Shown here one piece after another: positions 1 through 6,219 of a stretch of 7,504 nt of DNA. The notes under the pieces are model-generated. The model had not been told where the DNA came from. It was given only the letters and a program-made list of their open reading frames with translations, and ran no database searches. The translations under genes and the position numbers were made by a program. This stretch comes from Methylotenera sp. UBA6020. Its GTDB lineage: Bacteria; Pseudomonadota; Gammaproteobacteria; Burkholderiales; Methylophilaceae. Every line of letters starts with the position of its first letter. The stretch's first letter is position 1. The stretch is from positions 14,382 to 21,885 of the forward strand of contig DIZU01000106.1 of NCBI GenBank assembly GCA_002429455.1. The letters run 5' to 3'.

Positions 1-44
1 GACAAGTCTGCTCATTTGCATTTTTCTAACAAAATGAGAACGCA

Positions 45-542
45 ATGAAAATGAAATTAGAATTTATGTTGCCAGATGTCAACGCGGCAGATCAGGCTTG
101 CGAGCAAATGCTGCTGGCTCGGATTGAGAATAAGTATATTCACTTTCTGGCAAAGCCTGGCATTAACCTCGGGAATCTGCAGCTTGCGAGTGACATTGAA
201 AAAACCAATATTATGCATGAAGGTGAACGAGGTGTTTTAATCGGTGCGGGGCTAGGACTATTGGCGGGACTATATGTGTTGACTGTTCCACCTTGGCTCA
301 CAAGTTCTCCACTTTGGTTTACCAATGCCAATTGGTTCGTCATTTTAGCGACTACAACAGTTTTTGGTGCTGTTTCTGTCGCCATTGGGTCCGCGCTGCT
401 AGGGGTTAATTTATTCAATAGTGATCTGGATCGCTTTAAAGGCAGAATAGACAAGGGTGGGGTTTTGATGATTGTGTCCGTACCTTTTTATCGAGCGAAA
501 GAAATCCGCAGCATTATGAATAAACCTCGTTCGCAGGCTTAA
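45..542 (+). CDS. DUF1269 domain-containing membrane protein
   Basis: A 165-residue protein that matches from memory the DUF1269-type proteins common in proteobacteria. Family hallmarks are an N-terminal FMLPD segment (residues 7-11), LLARIE (23-28), IHFLA (32-36), LGNL (42-45), then KTNIMHEGE near 53-61. Two membrane segments follow, about 63-83 (glycine-rich, GVLIGAGLGL) and about 97-120, separated by a short PPW-containing turn. The cytoplasmic-type tail has NSDLDRFKGRI and a hydrophobic strand LMIVSVP (141-147), as in relatives. The function of the family is not established; it is usually described as a small inner-membrane protein of possible stress relevance. The start at 45 is preceded by a weak GAGA element; an in-frame ATG two codons later is the alternative. 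It lies 69 bp upstream of the BrkB-family gene on the same strand, so co-transcription is possible. Family assignment is fairly sure, role unknown. Confidence 0.85.
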   Translation: MKMKLEFMLPDVNAADQACEQMLLARIENKYIHFLAKPGINLGNLQLASDIEKTNIMHEGERGVLIGAGLGLLAGLYVLTVPPWLTSSPLWFTNANWFVILATTTVFGAVSVAIGSALLGVNLFNSDLDRFKGRIDKGGVLMIVSVPFYRAKEIRSIMNKPRSQA

Positions 543-611
543 GTGCCTATGGCTTAACTTAAATGACTTCCAAATATCTTGTACTTGTATTGTCCAGTCG
601 AATAAACATTC

Positions 612-1598
612 ATGCCAAGGTCTCACATCAGCGTTAAAACCTGTACTTCAGGAAATACTTGGCTATCAAGAAAAAGCTGGCTGGGTCTCATTAAAGCAAT
701 AGCCAATGTCTTAATCGAATCGTTCATCTCATGGATTGATCATCGTGGTGCCAGCAAAGGGGCTGCGCTGGCGTTCTATACGCTGTTTTCACTGACCCCC
801 ATCTTGATTCTGGCCATTGCCGTTGCCGGTTATTTTTTTGGTGTTGAGGCAGCGCAAGGCCAAATCATTCATCAGATAGAGAGCCTGGTTGGTCGTAATG
901 GTGCCCAAGCTATACAGGCACTGCTGGCCGCAGCACGCGATCCGGCCGGTGGGTTGTTGGCGACAGTCGTGGCTATTGGGCTGCTGTCTATAGGCGCCAC
1001 CAGCGTATTTGCTGAGTTAAAAGGAAGTTTGGACGAAATGTGGGGCGTGCAGAAATCGGCGCTGTCGCCAATGAATGTATTGCTAAGAACGCGCTTGCTG
1101 TCGTTCAGTTTGGTGCTAGTGCTGACTTTTTTGCTGCTGATTTCGTTGGTGGTGAGCGCCCTGTTAAGCATACTGGAACACTACGCCGGCGGCATATGGA
1201 GCAGTTCAGCATTGGTCTTTGCCATGCTGTCTGCGCTGATTTCATTTAGCGTGATTGCTTGTCTGTTTGCCGTCATCTATAAAATGCTACCCGATGCGCC
1301 GCTATCTTGGCACGATGTTGCTATTGGATCACTATTTACCGCCGGCTTGTTCACGCTAGGCAAATACCTCATCGGGCTATACCTTGGGAACAGCGCGGTA
1401 GCCTCGAGTTTTGGTGCTGCCGGTTCGCTGATAGCACTATTGCTATGGGTATATTATTCTGCGCAGATATTCTTTCTAGGCGCAGAATTTACACGGCAAT
1501 ACGCCTTGTGTTTTGGTAGCCTGCAGCAGCGTAAACAGCAGCAGCATGAACTCGACCAGATACTTGCCAAGCCACTCACCAAAACGCACAAAAGATGA
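612..1598 (+). CDS. YihY/virulence factor BrkB family inner-membrane protein
   Basis: A 328-residue polytopic protein of the YihY/BrkB family (the family once mis-called ribonuclease BN). Diagnostic stretches are GAALAFYTLFSLTPI (50-64), AELKGSLDEMWGV (134-146), YKMLPDAPLSWHDV (223-236) and the C-terminal SSFGAAGSLIALLLWVYYSA block (265-284) followed by FLGAEFTRQYA (288-298). About six membrane helices are expected near 52-78, 114-133, 160-187, 198-223, 236-258 and 270-292. The N-terminus (about 25 residues, basic) and the Gln/Lys-rich tail after 303 are probably cytoplasmic. Length is normal for the family. The biochemical activity is not settled; transport or envelope roles have been proposed. 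No good Shine-Dalgarno precedes the ATG at 612, and no other ATG, GTG or TTG start is available in frame before the conserved region, so translation may be coupled or leaderless. The gene converges with the AI-2E transporter gene downstream. Confidence 0.93.
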   Translation: MPRSHISVKTCTSGNTWLSRKSWLGLIKAIANVLIESFISWIDHRGASKGAALAFYTLFSLTPILILAIAVAGYFFGVEAAQGQIIHQIESLVGRNGAQAIQALLAAARDPAGGLLATVVAIGLLSIGATSVFAELKGSLDEMWGVQKSALSPMNVLLRTRLLSFSLVLVLTFLLLISLVVSALLSILEHYAGGIWSSSALVFAMLSALISFSVIACLFAVIYKMLPDAPLSWHDVAIGSLFTAGLFTLGKYLIGLYLGNSAVASSFGAAGSLIALLLWVYYSAQIFFLGAEFTRQYALCFGSLQQRKQQQHELDQILAKPLTKTHKR

Positions 1599-1613
1599 AT
1601 AGCAAGATCAACA

Positions 1614-1623
1614 GCAGCGCTGC
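1614..1623. repeat. 10-bp palindrome between convergent genes
   Basis: The sequence GCAGCGCTGC is a perfect palindrome in the 27-bp gap between the converging stop codons of the BrkB-family gene and the AI-2E transporter gene. It has no adjacent T-tract on either strand, so it is not a convincing terminator. It may be chance. Confidence 0.3.
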
Positions 1624-1625
1624 AT

Positions 1626-2834
1626 TTAATCTGCGCTAAGCATAGGGCTAGTCGCTCGCTCAGTACCCAGCATTTCGGCTATCGGTTGTAAATGCTCAAT
1701 ATGCTCACATACTACTTTCATGATGACGATGATGGGAATGCCAAGTAGTATGCCCCATATCCCCCACAACCAAGTAAAGAACAACAGAGAGATGAACACG
1801 GCAGCTGAGTTCATTTTAGCGATGCGGCCTGTCATCCAGGTGGTGACAAAAATACCAATAATAGTCGTAATCAGCATGGATACGCCTGCAACCAACAGTG
1901 CCGTTATGACCGAATTGAACTGCATGAAAGCGGCCATGCCAGTGGCGGCTGCGATAGCCGCTGGGCCAAAATAAGGTACAACATGCATAAAGCCCGCCGC
2001 CACAGCCCAAGCGCCGGCATTTTCGAGCCCCAGTATGCGAAATGCAATCCACAGTAAAAGGCCCACCATGACGTTGGTCACGAGTAACATGAACATGTAG
2101 CGCTGGATAGAATTATTGATATCTACAAGGATCTGCACCGTGATTTTTTTGCGTGACATCGAAGGCCCGGTAAGTCGCACCAGCTTGCGCTTGAAGGTAT
2201 CACCTGACAGTAGCAGGAAGTAAGCAAGAAAGAACGTGGTAAGTGCTTCGCCGATCAAACCGAACACCCCTAGCGATCCACGCCACAGAAAGTCGCCTAT
2301 CTTGAATTTATGTTCGTCGATTACAACATGCAAAGGGGCTTTTTTTGGTGTCGTCACCGTTTGTGTGGCAACAGTATTTTCCACCGAGCTGGTAGCTTTT
2401 TCAACTTGACTTGCGGCGATTTGCACTTTTTGTATGTTGGTGAGCGGATCACCGCTGTTGGTGGAAAGCCCTGACGTGAGTTTGACGGCGGCTTCCGGCA
2501 GTTTTGAAATGATAGATTGTACTTGGCCGCGTAGCGAATAGCCGGCAAAAGTGATGCCGCACATCACAGCCAAAACGACGATACTGGAACCAATGGCACG
2601 CGAAATTCTGATGTGCTCTAAATATTTCACCACGGGATTAAGTGTGTAAGCCATCAGTATGCCGAGCAGCATGATGATGACGAAGCTTTGTGCCCAATTT
2701 AAGGCGAAGATGACGGCGATGGACGCAATTACCACCAGTGCTACACTTTTTACTGCGATCAGATCATTCGTTGCAGGTAGCACGGGGTCTGCTGGCGACT
2801 CAGTAGCTATCTCAGATTTTGATTCAGTATTCAT
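1626..2834 (-). CDS. AI-2E/PerM family transporter
   Basis: A 402-residue polytopic inner-membrane protein of the AI-2E transporter (TqsA/PerM, formerly UPF0118) family. Two helices at about 27-45 and 49-66 precede the family pattern LNPVVKYLEHIRISR (65-79), with a third helix at 82-98. A soluble, Ser/Thr-rich segment (about 103-183) follows. After it come FLLLSGDTFKRKLVRL (206-221), the VVPYFGP signature (285-291) and the C-terminal NSAAVFISLLFFTWLWGIWG (342-361) and LLGIPI (363-368) block. Substrates vary widely in this family, including AI-2 export and Na+/H+ or Li+ exchange, so the substrate cannot be named. I chose the ATG at 2834 because GGGA lies six bases upstream of it; an upstream in-frame TTG at 2846 would add four residues but lacks a ribosome site. 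A candidate promoter lies about 95 bp upstream. Confidence 0.92.
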   Translation of the reverse strand: MNTESKSEIATESPADPVLPATNDLIAVKSVALVVIASIAVIFALNWAQSFVIIMLLGILMAYTLNPVVKYLEHIRISRAIGSSIVVLAVMCGITFAGYSLRGQVQSIISKLPEAAVKLTSGLSTNSGDPLTNIQKVQIAASQVEKATSSVENTVATQTVTTPKKAPLHVVIDEHKFKIGDFLWRGSLGVFGLIGEALTTFFLAYFLLLSGDTFKRKLVRLTGPSMSRKKITVQILVDINNSIQRYMFMLLVTNVMVGLLLWIAFRILGLENAGAWAVAAGFMHVVPYFGPAAIAAATGMAAFMQFNSVITALLVAGVSMLITTIIGIFVTTWMTGRIAKMNSAAVFISLLFFTWLWGIWGILLGIPIIVIMKVVCEHIEHLQPIAEMLGTERATSPMLSAD

Positions 2835-2928
2835 GGCACATCCCAATATTTAGTTTTTTTAAGCAGTATCCGCGTTTTTAATTAAGCTGGATTAGGTAAT
2901 TTTACGCAGACTTTAAACACTAGTCGGC

Positions 2929-2959
2929 ATTATATTTTAAAACAATTTAACCTTAGCAA
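2929..2959 (-). promoter_or_regulatory. Candidate sigma-70 promoter for the AI-2E transporter gene
   Basis: On the minus strand a perfect TATAAT lies at 2934-2929. A TTGCTA (four of six matches to TTGACA) lies 19 bp upstream at 2959-2954. The spacing is longer than the ideal 17 bp. A transcript starting just downstream would have a leader of roughly 85-90 nt before the ATG at 2834. The region is AT-rich, so chance is possible. Confidence 0.45.
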
Positions 2960-2970
2960 GTTAACCTTAG
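2947..2970. repeat. Two direct copies of TTAACCTTAG, 14 bp apart
   Basis: TTAACCTTAG occurs at 2947-2956 and again at 2961-2970. One copy overlaps the candidate -35 of the transporter promoter and the other lies just upstream of it. This is the arrangement expected for a regulator binding site, but no regulator can be named from the sequence. Confidence 0.4.
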
Positions 2971-3016
2971 TAAAACGACTAATTAGGTATCCAAGGATTG
3001 GTATTCATTGCCGAAG

Positions 3017-3045
3017 AAAAAAAGCCCTCATGAGATGGAGGGCTT
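3017..3045 (-). terminator. Rho-independent terminator of the PRC-barrel gene
   Basis: AAGCCCTC (3022-3029) and GAGGGCTT (3038-3045) form a perfect 8-bp stem with an 8-nt loop. Read on the minus strand, the stem is followed by a run of seven T (complement of 3017-3023). It lies about 50 bp past the stop of the minus-strand PRC-barrel gene and before the next minus-strand promoter, so it probably insulates the transporter gene from read-through. Confidence 0.85.
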
Positions 3046-3047
3046 AA

Positions 3048-3071
3048 TCCATGCTGAGGGGGAAGCATGGA
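3048..3071 (-). repeat. Second hairpin directly before the terminator
   Basis: TCCATGCT (3048-3055) and AGCATGGA (3064-3071) form a perfect 8-bp inverted repeat with an 8-nt purine-rich loop. It sits two bases from the terminator stem and has no T-tract of its own. In the minus-strand transcript it lies between the PRC-barrel stop codon and the terminator, where it could stabilise the mRNA 3' end. Confidence 0.6.
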
Positions 3072-3096
3072 GGGGAAGGGTTACATCGTATTGTTG

Positions 3097-3507
3097 CTAA
3101 AGTGAGGGCGTATGTTGAGTAGCGTAATAACTGTGAATTGTGCTTGACCATACTTCATCAGCCATATTAGGCCAATGGTCAGTGTTAAATCCAGGTGCGT
3201 TTTCAACTTTTTCTTTTTCAACGTTTAGAACAAGCCTTTTATTCTCCGTATCCAAAGTTAACGCGTTCCAAGGTACTGCAAACAGTTTTTCTCCTATACC
3301 GAAAAACCCGCCATACGACAGCACGGCATAACACACTTTACCGCTGTAGGTATCTACCATAATTTCTTTGATATCGCCTAGTTTCTCATTTTTGTGGTTG
3401 TAAACATCATCGCCTATCAACGTGTTGGCACCCATTAATCGAGGGCCTGGTCCTGCACTATCATTGCTACGATACATGCCGTAAGTATCGCGATCCTCAT
3501 AACTCAT
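3097..3507 (-). CDS. PRC-barrel domain protein
   Basis: A 136-residue soluble protein. A short polar N-terminus (1-23) precedes a PRC-barrel domain at about 25-97. Recognisable segments are LIGDDVYNHKNEKLGDIKEI (30-49), a GKVCYAVLSYGGFFGIGEK stretch (56-74), FAVPWNAL (76-83) and ENKRLVLNV (88-96). The tail (about 104-128) carries the NTDHWPNMADEVW and HSYY patterns seen in stand-alone bacterial relatives. PRC-barrel domains occur in RimM and in the photosynthetic reaction-centre H subunit, where they mediate assembly; stand-alone copies like this one have no agreed function. There is no signal peptide or membrane helix. I prefer the ATG at 3507 because GGAG ends seven bases before it; the ATG at 3513 directly abuts that ribosome site. 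It is monocistronic, with its own terminator and a hairpin in the leader. Confidence 0.9.
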   Translation of the reverse strand: MSYEDRDTYGMYRSNDSAGPGPRLMGANTLIGDDVYNHKNEKLGDIKEIMVDTYSGKVCYAVLSYGGFFGIGEKLFAVPWNALTLDTENKRLVLNVEKEKVENAPGFNTDHWPNMADEVWSSTIHSYYATQHTPSL

Positions 3508-3521
3508 ATTCATTCTCCAAA

Positions 3522-3551
3522 GGCACTACGCAATTGATACAGTGTAGTGCC
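3522..3551 (-). promoter_or_regulatory. Inverted repeat in the 5' leader of the PRC-barrel gene
   Basis: GGCACTAC (3522-3529) and GTAGTGCC (3544-3551) are perfect 8-bp arms separated by 14 bases. The repeat ends just before the GGAG ribosome site of the PRC-barrel gene. In RNA it could form a hairpin next to the Shine-Dalgarno; in DNA it could be an operator. Which of these applies cannot be told from sequence alone. Confidence 0.5.
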
Positions 3552-3627
3552 GCGTGTTTAGTAAGCATGTATCTTGCACCCTAAAGCCATGCCCGTTCCG
3601 TGCGTTATCAAACATTAAATAAAATAT

Positions 3628-3647
3628 TTATGAGTCGTTATGAGTCG
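3628..3647. repeat. Tandem duplication of TTATGAGTCG
   Basis: The 10-bp unit TTATGAGTCG is present twice in immediate succession (3628-3637 and 3638-3647). It lies in the gap between galE and the PRC-barrel gene, next to an AT-rich stretch (3614-3630). It may be a replication-slippage duplication or a paired binding site upstream of the PRC-barrel gene. Confidence 0.5.
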
Positions 3648-3655
3648 CCTACGGG

Positions 3656-3703
3656 ATGCTTCTTATAGCCACAGCCATCATTTAATTAGTGCCATGCTTC
3701 TTA
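3656..3703. repeat. Two direct copies of ATGCTTCTTA downstream of galE
   Basis: ATGCTTCTTA occurs at 3656-3665 and 3694-3703, 38 bp apart, in the region just after the galE stop codon. No stem followed by a T-tract was found here, so galE has no obvious intrinsic terminator before the PRC-barrel gene. Confidence 0.35.
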
Positions 3704-3716
3704 GAATCTTGAATTT

Positions 3717-4736
3717 TTAGAAGAGCTCTATAAATTCCTTCGTGTGTGAATTTTTCTGCCAGTGCCAAGCATCGGCGCACATCTGTTCAACATCGCGCGT
3801 TGCCTGCCAGCCCAACATATCGTGTGCTAGAGAAGGATCGGCATAGCATTGTGCAATATCACCAGGCCGACGTTGTACTATCTTATAGGGGACGGCTTGG
3901 CCGCTAATTTTAGCGAACGCGTTCACCAGTTCTAACACGCTGTAGCCGCGGCCAGTACCAAGGTTGACTGTAAGTATGCCGGTGTGCGAAACCAGTGCGC
4001 GCAAAGCCGCTACATGCCCTAGCGCTAAATCCACTACATGAATGTAATCGCGCACACCTGTGCCGTCTGGCGTGGCGTAATCGTTACCAAAAATAGACAG
4101 CTCAGGCAGTTTGCCTGCCGCTACTTGGGTAAGGAAAGGCATCAGGTTGTTCGGTATGCCGTTGGGGTCTTCGCCAACTAGGCCGGAAGCGTGCGCACCG
4201 ACCGGGTTGAAGTAGCGTAACAGCGCGATGCGCCAGCGTGCGTCAGATTTTTCGGTGTCACGTAGAATGTCCTCGATCATGAGCTTGGAGCGGCCATAAG
4301 GACTGGTAGCCGACAACGGGAAATTTTCGCGGATTGGCACCGTATGTGGATCACCGTACACCGTGGCTGAAGAAGAGAATACCAGCTGGCGCACACCTGC
4401 ATCGGCCATCGCGTCGAACAGTACTACGCTACCCACTACGTTGTTGTCGTAATATCTAAGCGGATGAAACACCGATTCTCCCACGGCTTTAAGGCCAGCA
4501 AAATGCATGACGGCCTCAAAATGATAACTCTCAAATAGGCTGCGCAAGCCCTTGCGGTTACGGATATCTAGTTGTTGAAAGCCGGGGCGGCGGCCAACGA
4601 TGAGTTCGATACGATCTAGCACCGATGCTTTGCTATTGCACAAATTATCTACTATGAATACCTCGTATCCTGCCGTCATGAGTTCGATTACGGTGTGGGA
4701 ACCAATGTAACCGGTACCGCCAGTGACTAATATCAT
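3717..4736 (-). CDS. galE: UDP-glucose 4-epimerase (possible dual Glc/GlcNAc specificity)
   Basis: A 339-residue extended short-chain dehydrogenase that interconverts UDP-glucose and UDP-galactose with tightly bound NAD, in the cytoplasm. The NAD-binding GGTGYIGSH lies at 6-14, HFAGLKAVGES at 78-88, the catalytic SSSATVYG at 121-128 (Ser123) and the YxxxK motif at 147-151 (Tyr147, Lys151). RYFNPVGAH (174-182) and GTGVRDYIHVVDLA (225-238) are typical of GalE. Length equals the E. coli enzyme within a residue. At the position of E. coli Tyr299 this protein has Cys297 (context AQCYAD). A small residue here is known to admit UDP-GlcNAc/UDP-GalNAc, as in human GALE, so both epimerisations are plausible. 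It lies 29 bp after the glycosyltransferase gene, probably in the same transcript. No clear Shine-Dalgarno precedes the ATG, only an A-rich tract. Confidence 0.97.
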   Translation of the reverse strand: MILVTGGTGYIGSHTVIELMTAGYEVFIVDNLCNSKASVLDRIELIVGRRPGFQQLDIRNRKGLRSLFESYHFEAVMHFAGLKAVGESVFHPLRYYDNNVVGSVVLFDAMADAGVRQLVFSSSATVYGDPHTVPIRENFPLSATSPYGRSKLMIEDILRDTEKSDARWRIALLRYFNPVGAHASGLVGEDPNGIPNNLMPFLTQVAAGKLPELSIFGNDYATPDGTGVRDYIHVVDLALGHVAALRALVSHTGILTVNLGTGRGYSVLELVNAFAKISGQAVPYKIVQRRPGDIAQCYADPSLAHDMLGWQATRDVEQMCADAWHWQKNSHTKEFIELF

Positions 4737-4749
4737 AGTTTTTTTCTTT

Positions 4750-4779
4750 ATTAAAAGTACTTTAATTAAAAGTACTTTA
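4750..4779. repeat. 15-bp tandem duplication spanning the glycosyltransferase stop codon
   Basis: ATTAAAAGTACTTTA occurs twice in immediate succession (4750-4764 and 4765-4779). Each unit contains the palindrome AAAGTACTTT. The right copy encodes the last residues (KYF) and the stop of the glycosyltransferase. The left copy repeats the same codons in the same frame after the stop, and fills most of the spacer before galE. Confidence 0.8.
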
Positions 4780-6091
4780 GCAACATAGAAATGCCCGTTT
4801 GCATTGAATGCAATATGCTGCGTGTTTCAGAGAATATATCCTCGTACCAAGAAGGTCTTCTGGCTCGGTCAGCTTGCTTGTTGTCCGGTTGAAGCAGTGT
4901 GCACCTGATAGCCTCTTGTGCTTGTGCATGGCTGTCGTAGTGACTTGTGCTCTTGGACGTACCCTGATCTATTTCCTGGTCTAGCTTGATGAGCTGCAGG
5001 ATGTTCTCGCTTAATACCTTGCCGGCACGATCCCAAGTGAAATGACTGGCACGTGCATAGGCCGCGTTACCAAAAGCGAGTGCAATTTTGTCGCTGCTCA
5101 ATATCTGGTCTAGCGCATTAGCCAGCCCATCCACATCACCAGGCTGAATGATGTAGCCATTGACGCCATCCTCCACTATTTCCGGGATGGCATTGATGCC
5201 CGTCGCCACGATGGGTAGACCAAAATGCAGCGCTTCGATGAATGCGATACCCAATGCCTCATGTACGGTAGGCAGCGCAAAAACCCGTGCCTCGGTAAAG
5301 TGCTTGTGCAGGTGCTCGCGTGCTACGCGGCCTATGATATTGACGCCAGGCTCGTTAATATCTGGCCGGCAGCCAATGATATTGAGCGTGGCTTGCGGAT
5401 GATTTTTCCTGAGCAGGCGAAATGCCGCCAGCAGCGTAGGACCGCCTTTGCGCACCCAGTCGGTGCCGACAAACAAGATATTGCGTGAGCCCAAAAGTGG
5501 GCTACGCTGCCCCAGCATAATGTTGGGACCAGCGCCAATGTTGATAGCACGATAGGGCGTCACTAGGTAATCCCAGACCAGCGAGTTGCGCACATAACGG
5601 CTCATGGCGAATACCGCGGTGGAAGCTGAGTACACCTGTTGCTGAAACAAATGTAGCCGGTCAAGCGCACGTTCGGTGGAATTGAATAAGTCGCAGTAGC
5701 CCTGCCGTGCGGCAGCGACGGTGATGTCGATTACTGTGAAGTGCGGTACCAAGCCCGTGCTGGCATTAAACCGCGTGGTGGTCTGTATGGTGAAGTCGGG
5801 TTGGTATTCCAGCGTAAAACGGCGTGCCATCCGGTTGATGAATCTGCTGGTAGCGGGTGCATAAAGGATATCTGTTTTATCAAAATCACGGTCAATCAGA
5901 GCGTTCCATGCCAGTACAGGTATATCTAGCAGGCAGGCAATGAGCCCCCGTTTGTCGCGTTTAAATTGCTGTAGCAAATCAATGACACGAATTTCGTGAT
6001 GTGGCAGCTTATCTTGCAATGCATCCACGATCGCGGCATTGCTATGCGACCATTTGCCCATGATGAACATCAGAATGCGTTTTTTCTTCAA
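4766..6091 (-). CDS. Family 4 (GT-B fold) glycosyltransferase
   Basis: A 441-residue cytoplasmic or membrane-associated glycosyltransferase predicted to move a sugar from a nucleotide donor onto a growing glycan. The N-terminal Rossmann half (about 1-195) includes an MSRYVRNSLVWDY stretch (163-175) and GAGPN (186-190). The C-terminal donor half starts with NILFVGTDWVRKGG (204-217) and contains LNIIG (236-240). The EX7E motif is Glu278-Glu286 within HEALGIAFIEAL, followed by GLPIVAT (291-297), EIVEDGVNG (304-312) and FTWDRAG (351-357). These are hallmarks of GT4. Residues after about 370 form a polar, non-conserved tail ending in a short amphipathic stretch. The start is TTG, supported by AGGAG nine bases upstream; the first in-frame ATG is codon 8 and too far from that site. 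Adjacent galE suggests a galactose- or GalNAc-containing product, but donor and acceptor are not determinable. Confidence 0.92.
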   Translation of the reverse strand: MKKKRILMFIMGKWSHSNAAIVDALQDKLPHHEIRVIDLLQQFKRDKRGLIACLLDIPVLAWNALIDRDFDKTDILYAPATSRFINRMARRFTLEYQPDFTIQTTTRFNASTGLVPHFTVIDITVAAARQGYCDLFNSTERALDRLHLFQQQVYSASTAVFAMSRYVRNSLVWDYLVTPYRAINIGAGPNIMLGQRSPLLGSRNILFVGTDWVRKGGPTLLAAFRLLRKNHPQATLNIIGCRPDINEPGVNIIGRVAREHLHKHFTEARVFALPTVHEALGIAFIEALHFGLPIVATGINAIPEIVEDGVNGYIIQPGDVDGLANALDQILSSDKIALAFGNAAYARASHFTWDRAGKVLSENILQLIKLDQEIDQGTSKSTSHYDSHAQAQEAIRCTLLQPDNKQADRARRPSWYEDIFSETRSILHSMQTGISMLLKYF

Positions 6092-6100
6092 GATTCTCGT

Positions 6101-6105
6101 CTCCT
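6101..6105 (-). promoter_or_regulatory. Shine-Dalgarno AGGAG deciding a TTG start
   Basis: AGGAG on the minus strand lies nine bases before the TTG at 6091. It is the strongest ribosome site in the window and argues that the glycosyltransferase starts at TTG rather than at the ATG of codon 8. Confidence 0.75.
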
Positions 6106-6186
6106 AATGCGGTAAAGGTCGCCCCACTGTTGCCGGTAAGGGAATTAAGCTTCGCCGGTAAGCACGGGGGAATGCGGTGAGGCGAC
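6106..6186 (-). promoter_or_regulatory. Repeat-rich leader of the glycosyltransferase gene
   Basis: Four related motifs lie on the plus strand with their CGGT cores at 6110, 6134, 6156 and 6175: TGCGGTAAAG, TGCCGGTAAGG, CGCCGGTAAGC and TGCGGTGAGG. The two inner copies share GCCGGTAAG exactly (6132-6140, 6154-6162), and the outer two share AATGCGGT (6106-6113, 6171-6178). GTCGCC (6118-6123) and GGCGAC (6181-6186) could pair as an outer stem in RNA. This 165-bp stretch contains no credible gene. It may be a regulator-binding array, a structured mRNA leader, or a fragment of a dispersed repeat. Confidence 0.45.
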
Positions 6187-6219
6187 GTGAACATTATTAC
6201 CAAATATCGCGCTTGAATC

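Noticed and set aside
872..1519. Reading frames on both strands inside the BrkB-family gene
   Set aside because: They are shadows of a well-supported membrane-protein gene and lack ribosome sites or family motifs.
612..1598. Annotation of the BrkB-family protein as ribonuclease BN
   Set aside because: That name is a historical error for this membrane family; true RNase BN is the unrelated metallo-beta-lactamase ElaC/RNase Z.
1720..2052. Reading frames of 78-84 codons inside the AI-2E transporter gene
   Set aside because: They are out-of-frame or antisense shadows; the transporter frame carries continuous family motifs across the same bases.
2947..2970. Short direct repeats considered as a CRISPR remnant
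   Set aside because: There are only two 10-bp copies with a 4-bp gap, far too short for CRISPR repeats and spacers, and no cas gene is near.
5160..5550. Several 70-90 codon frames inside the glycosyltransferase gene
   Set aside because: They overlap the conserved donor-binding domain in other frames and encode no recognisable protein.
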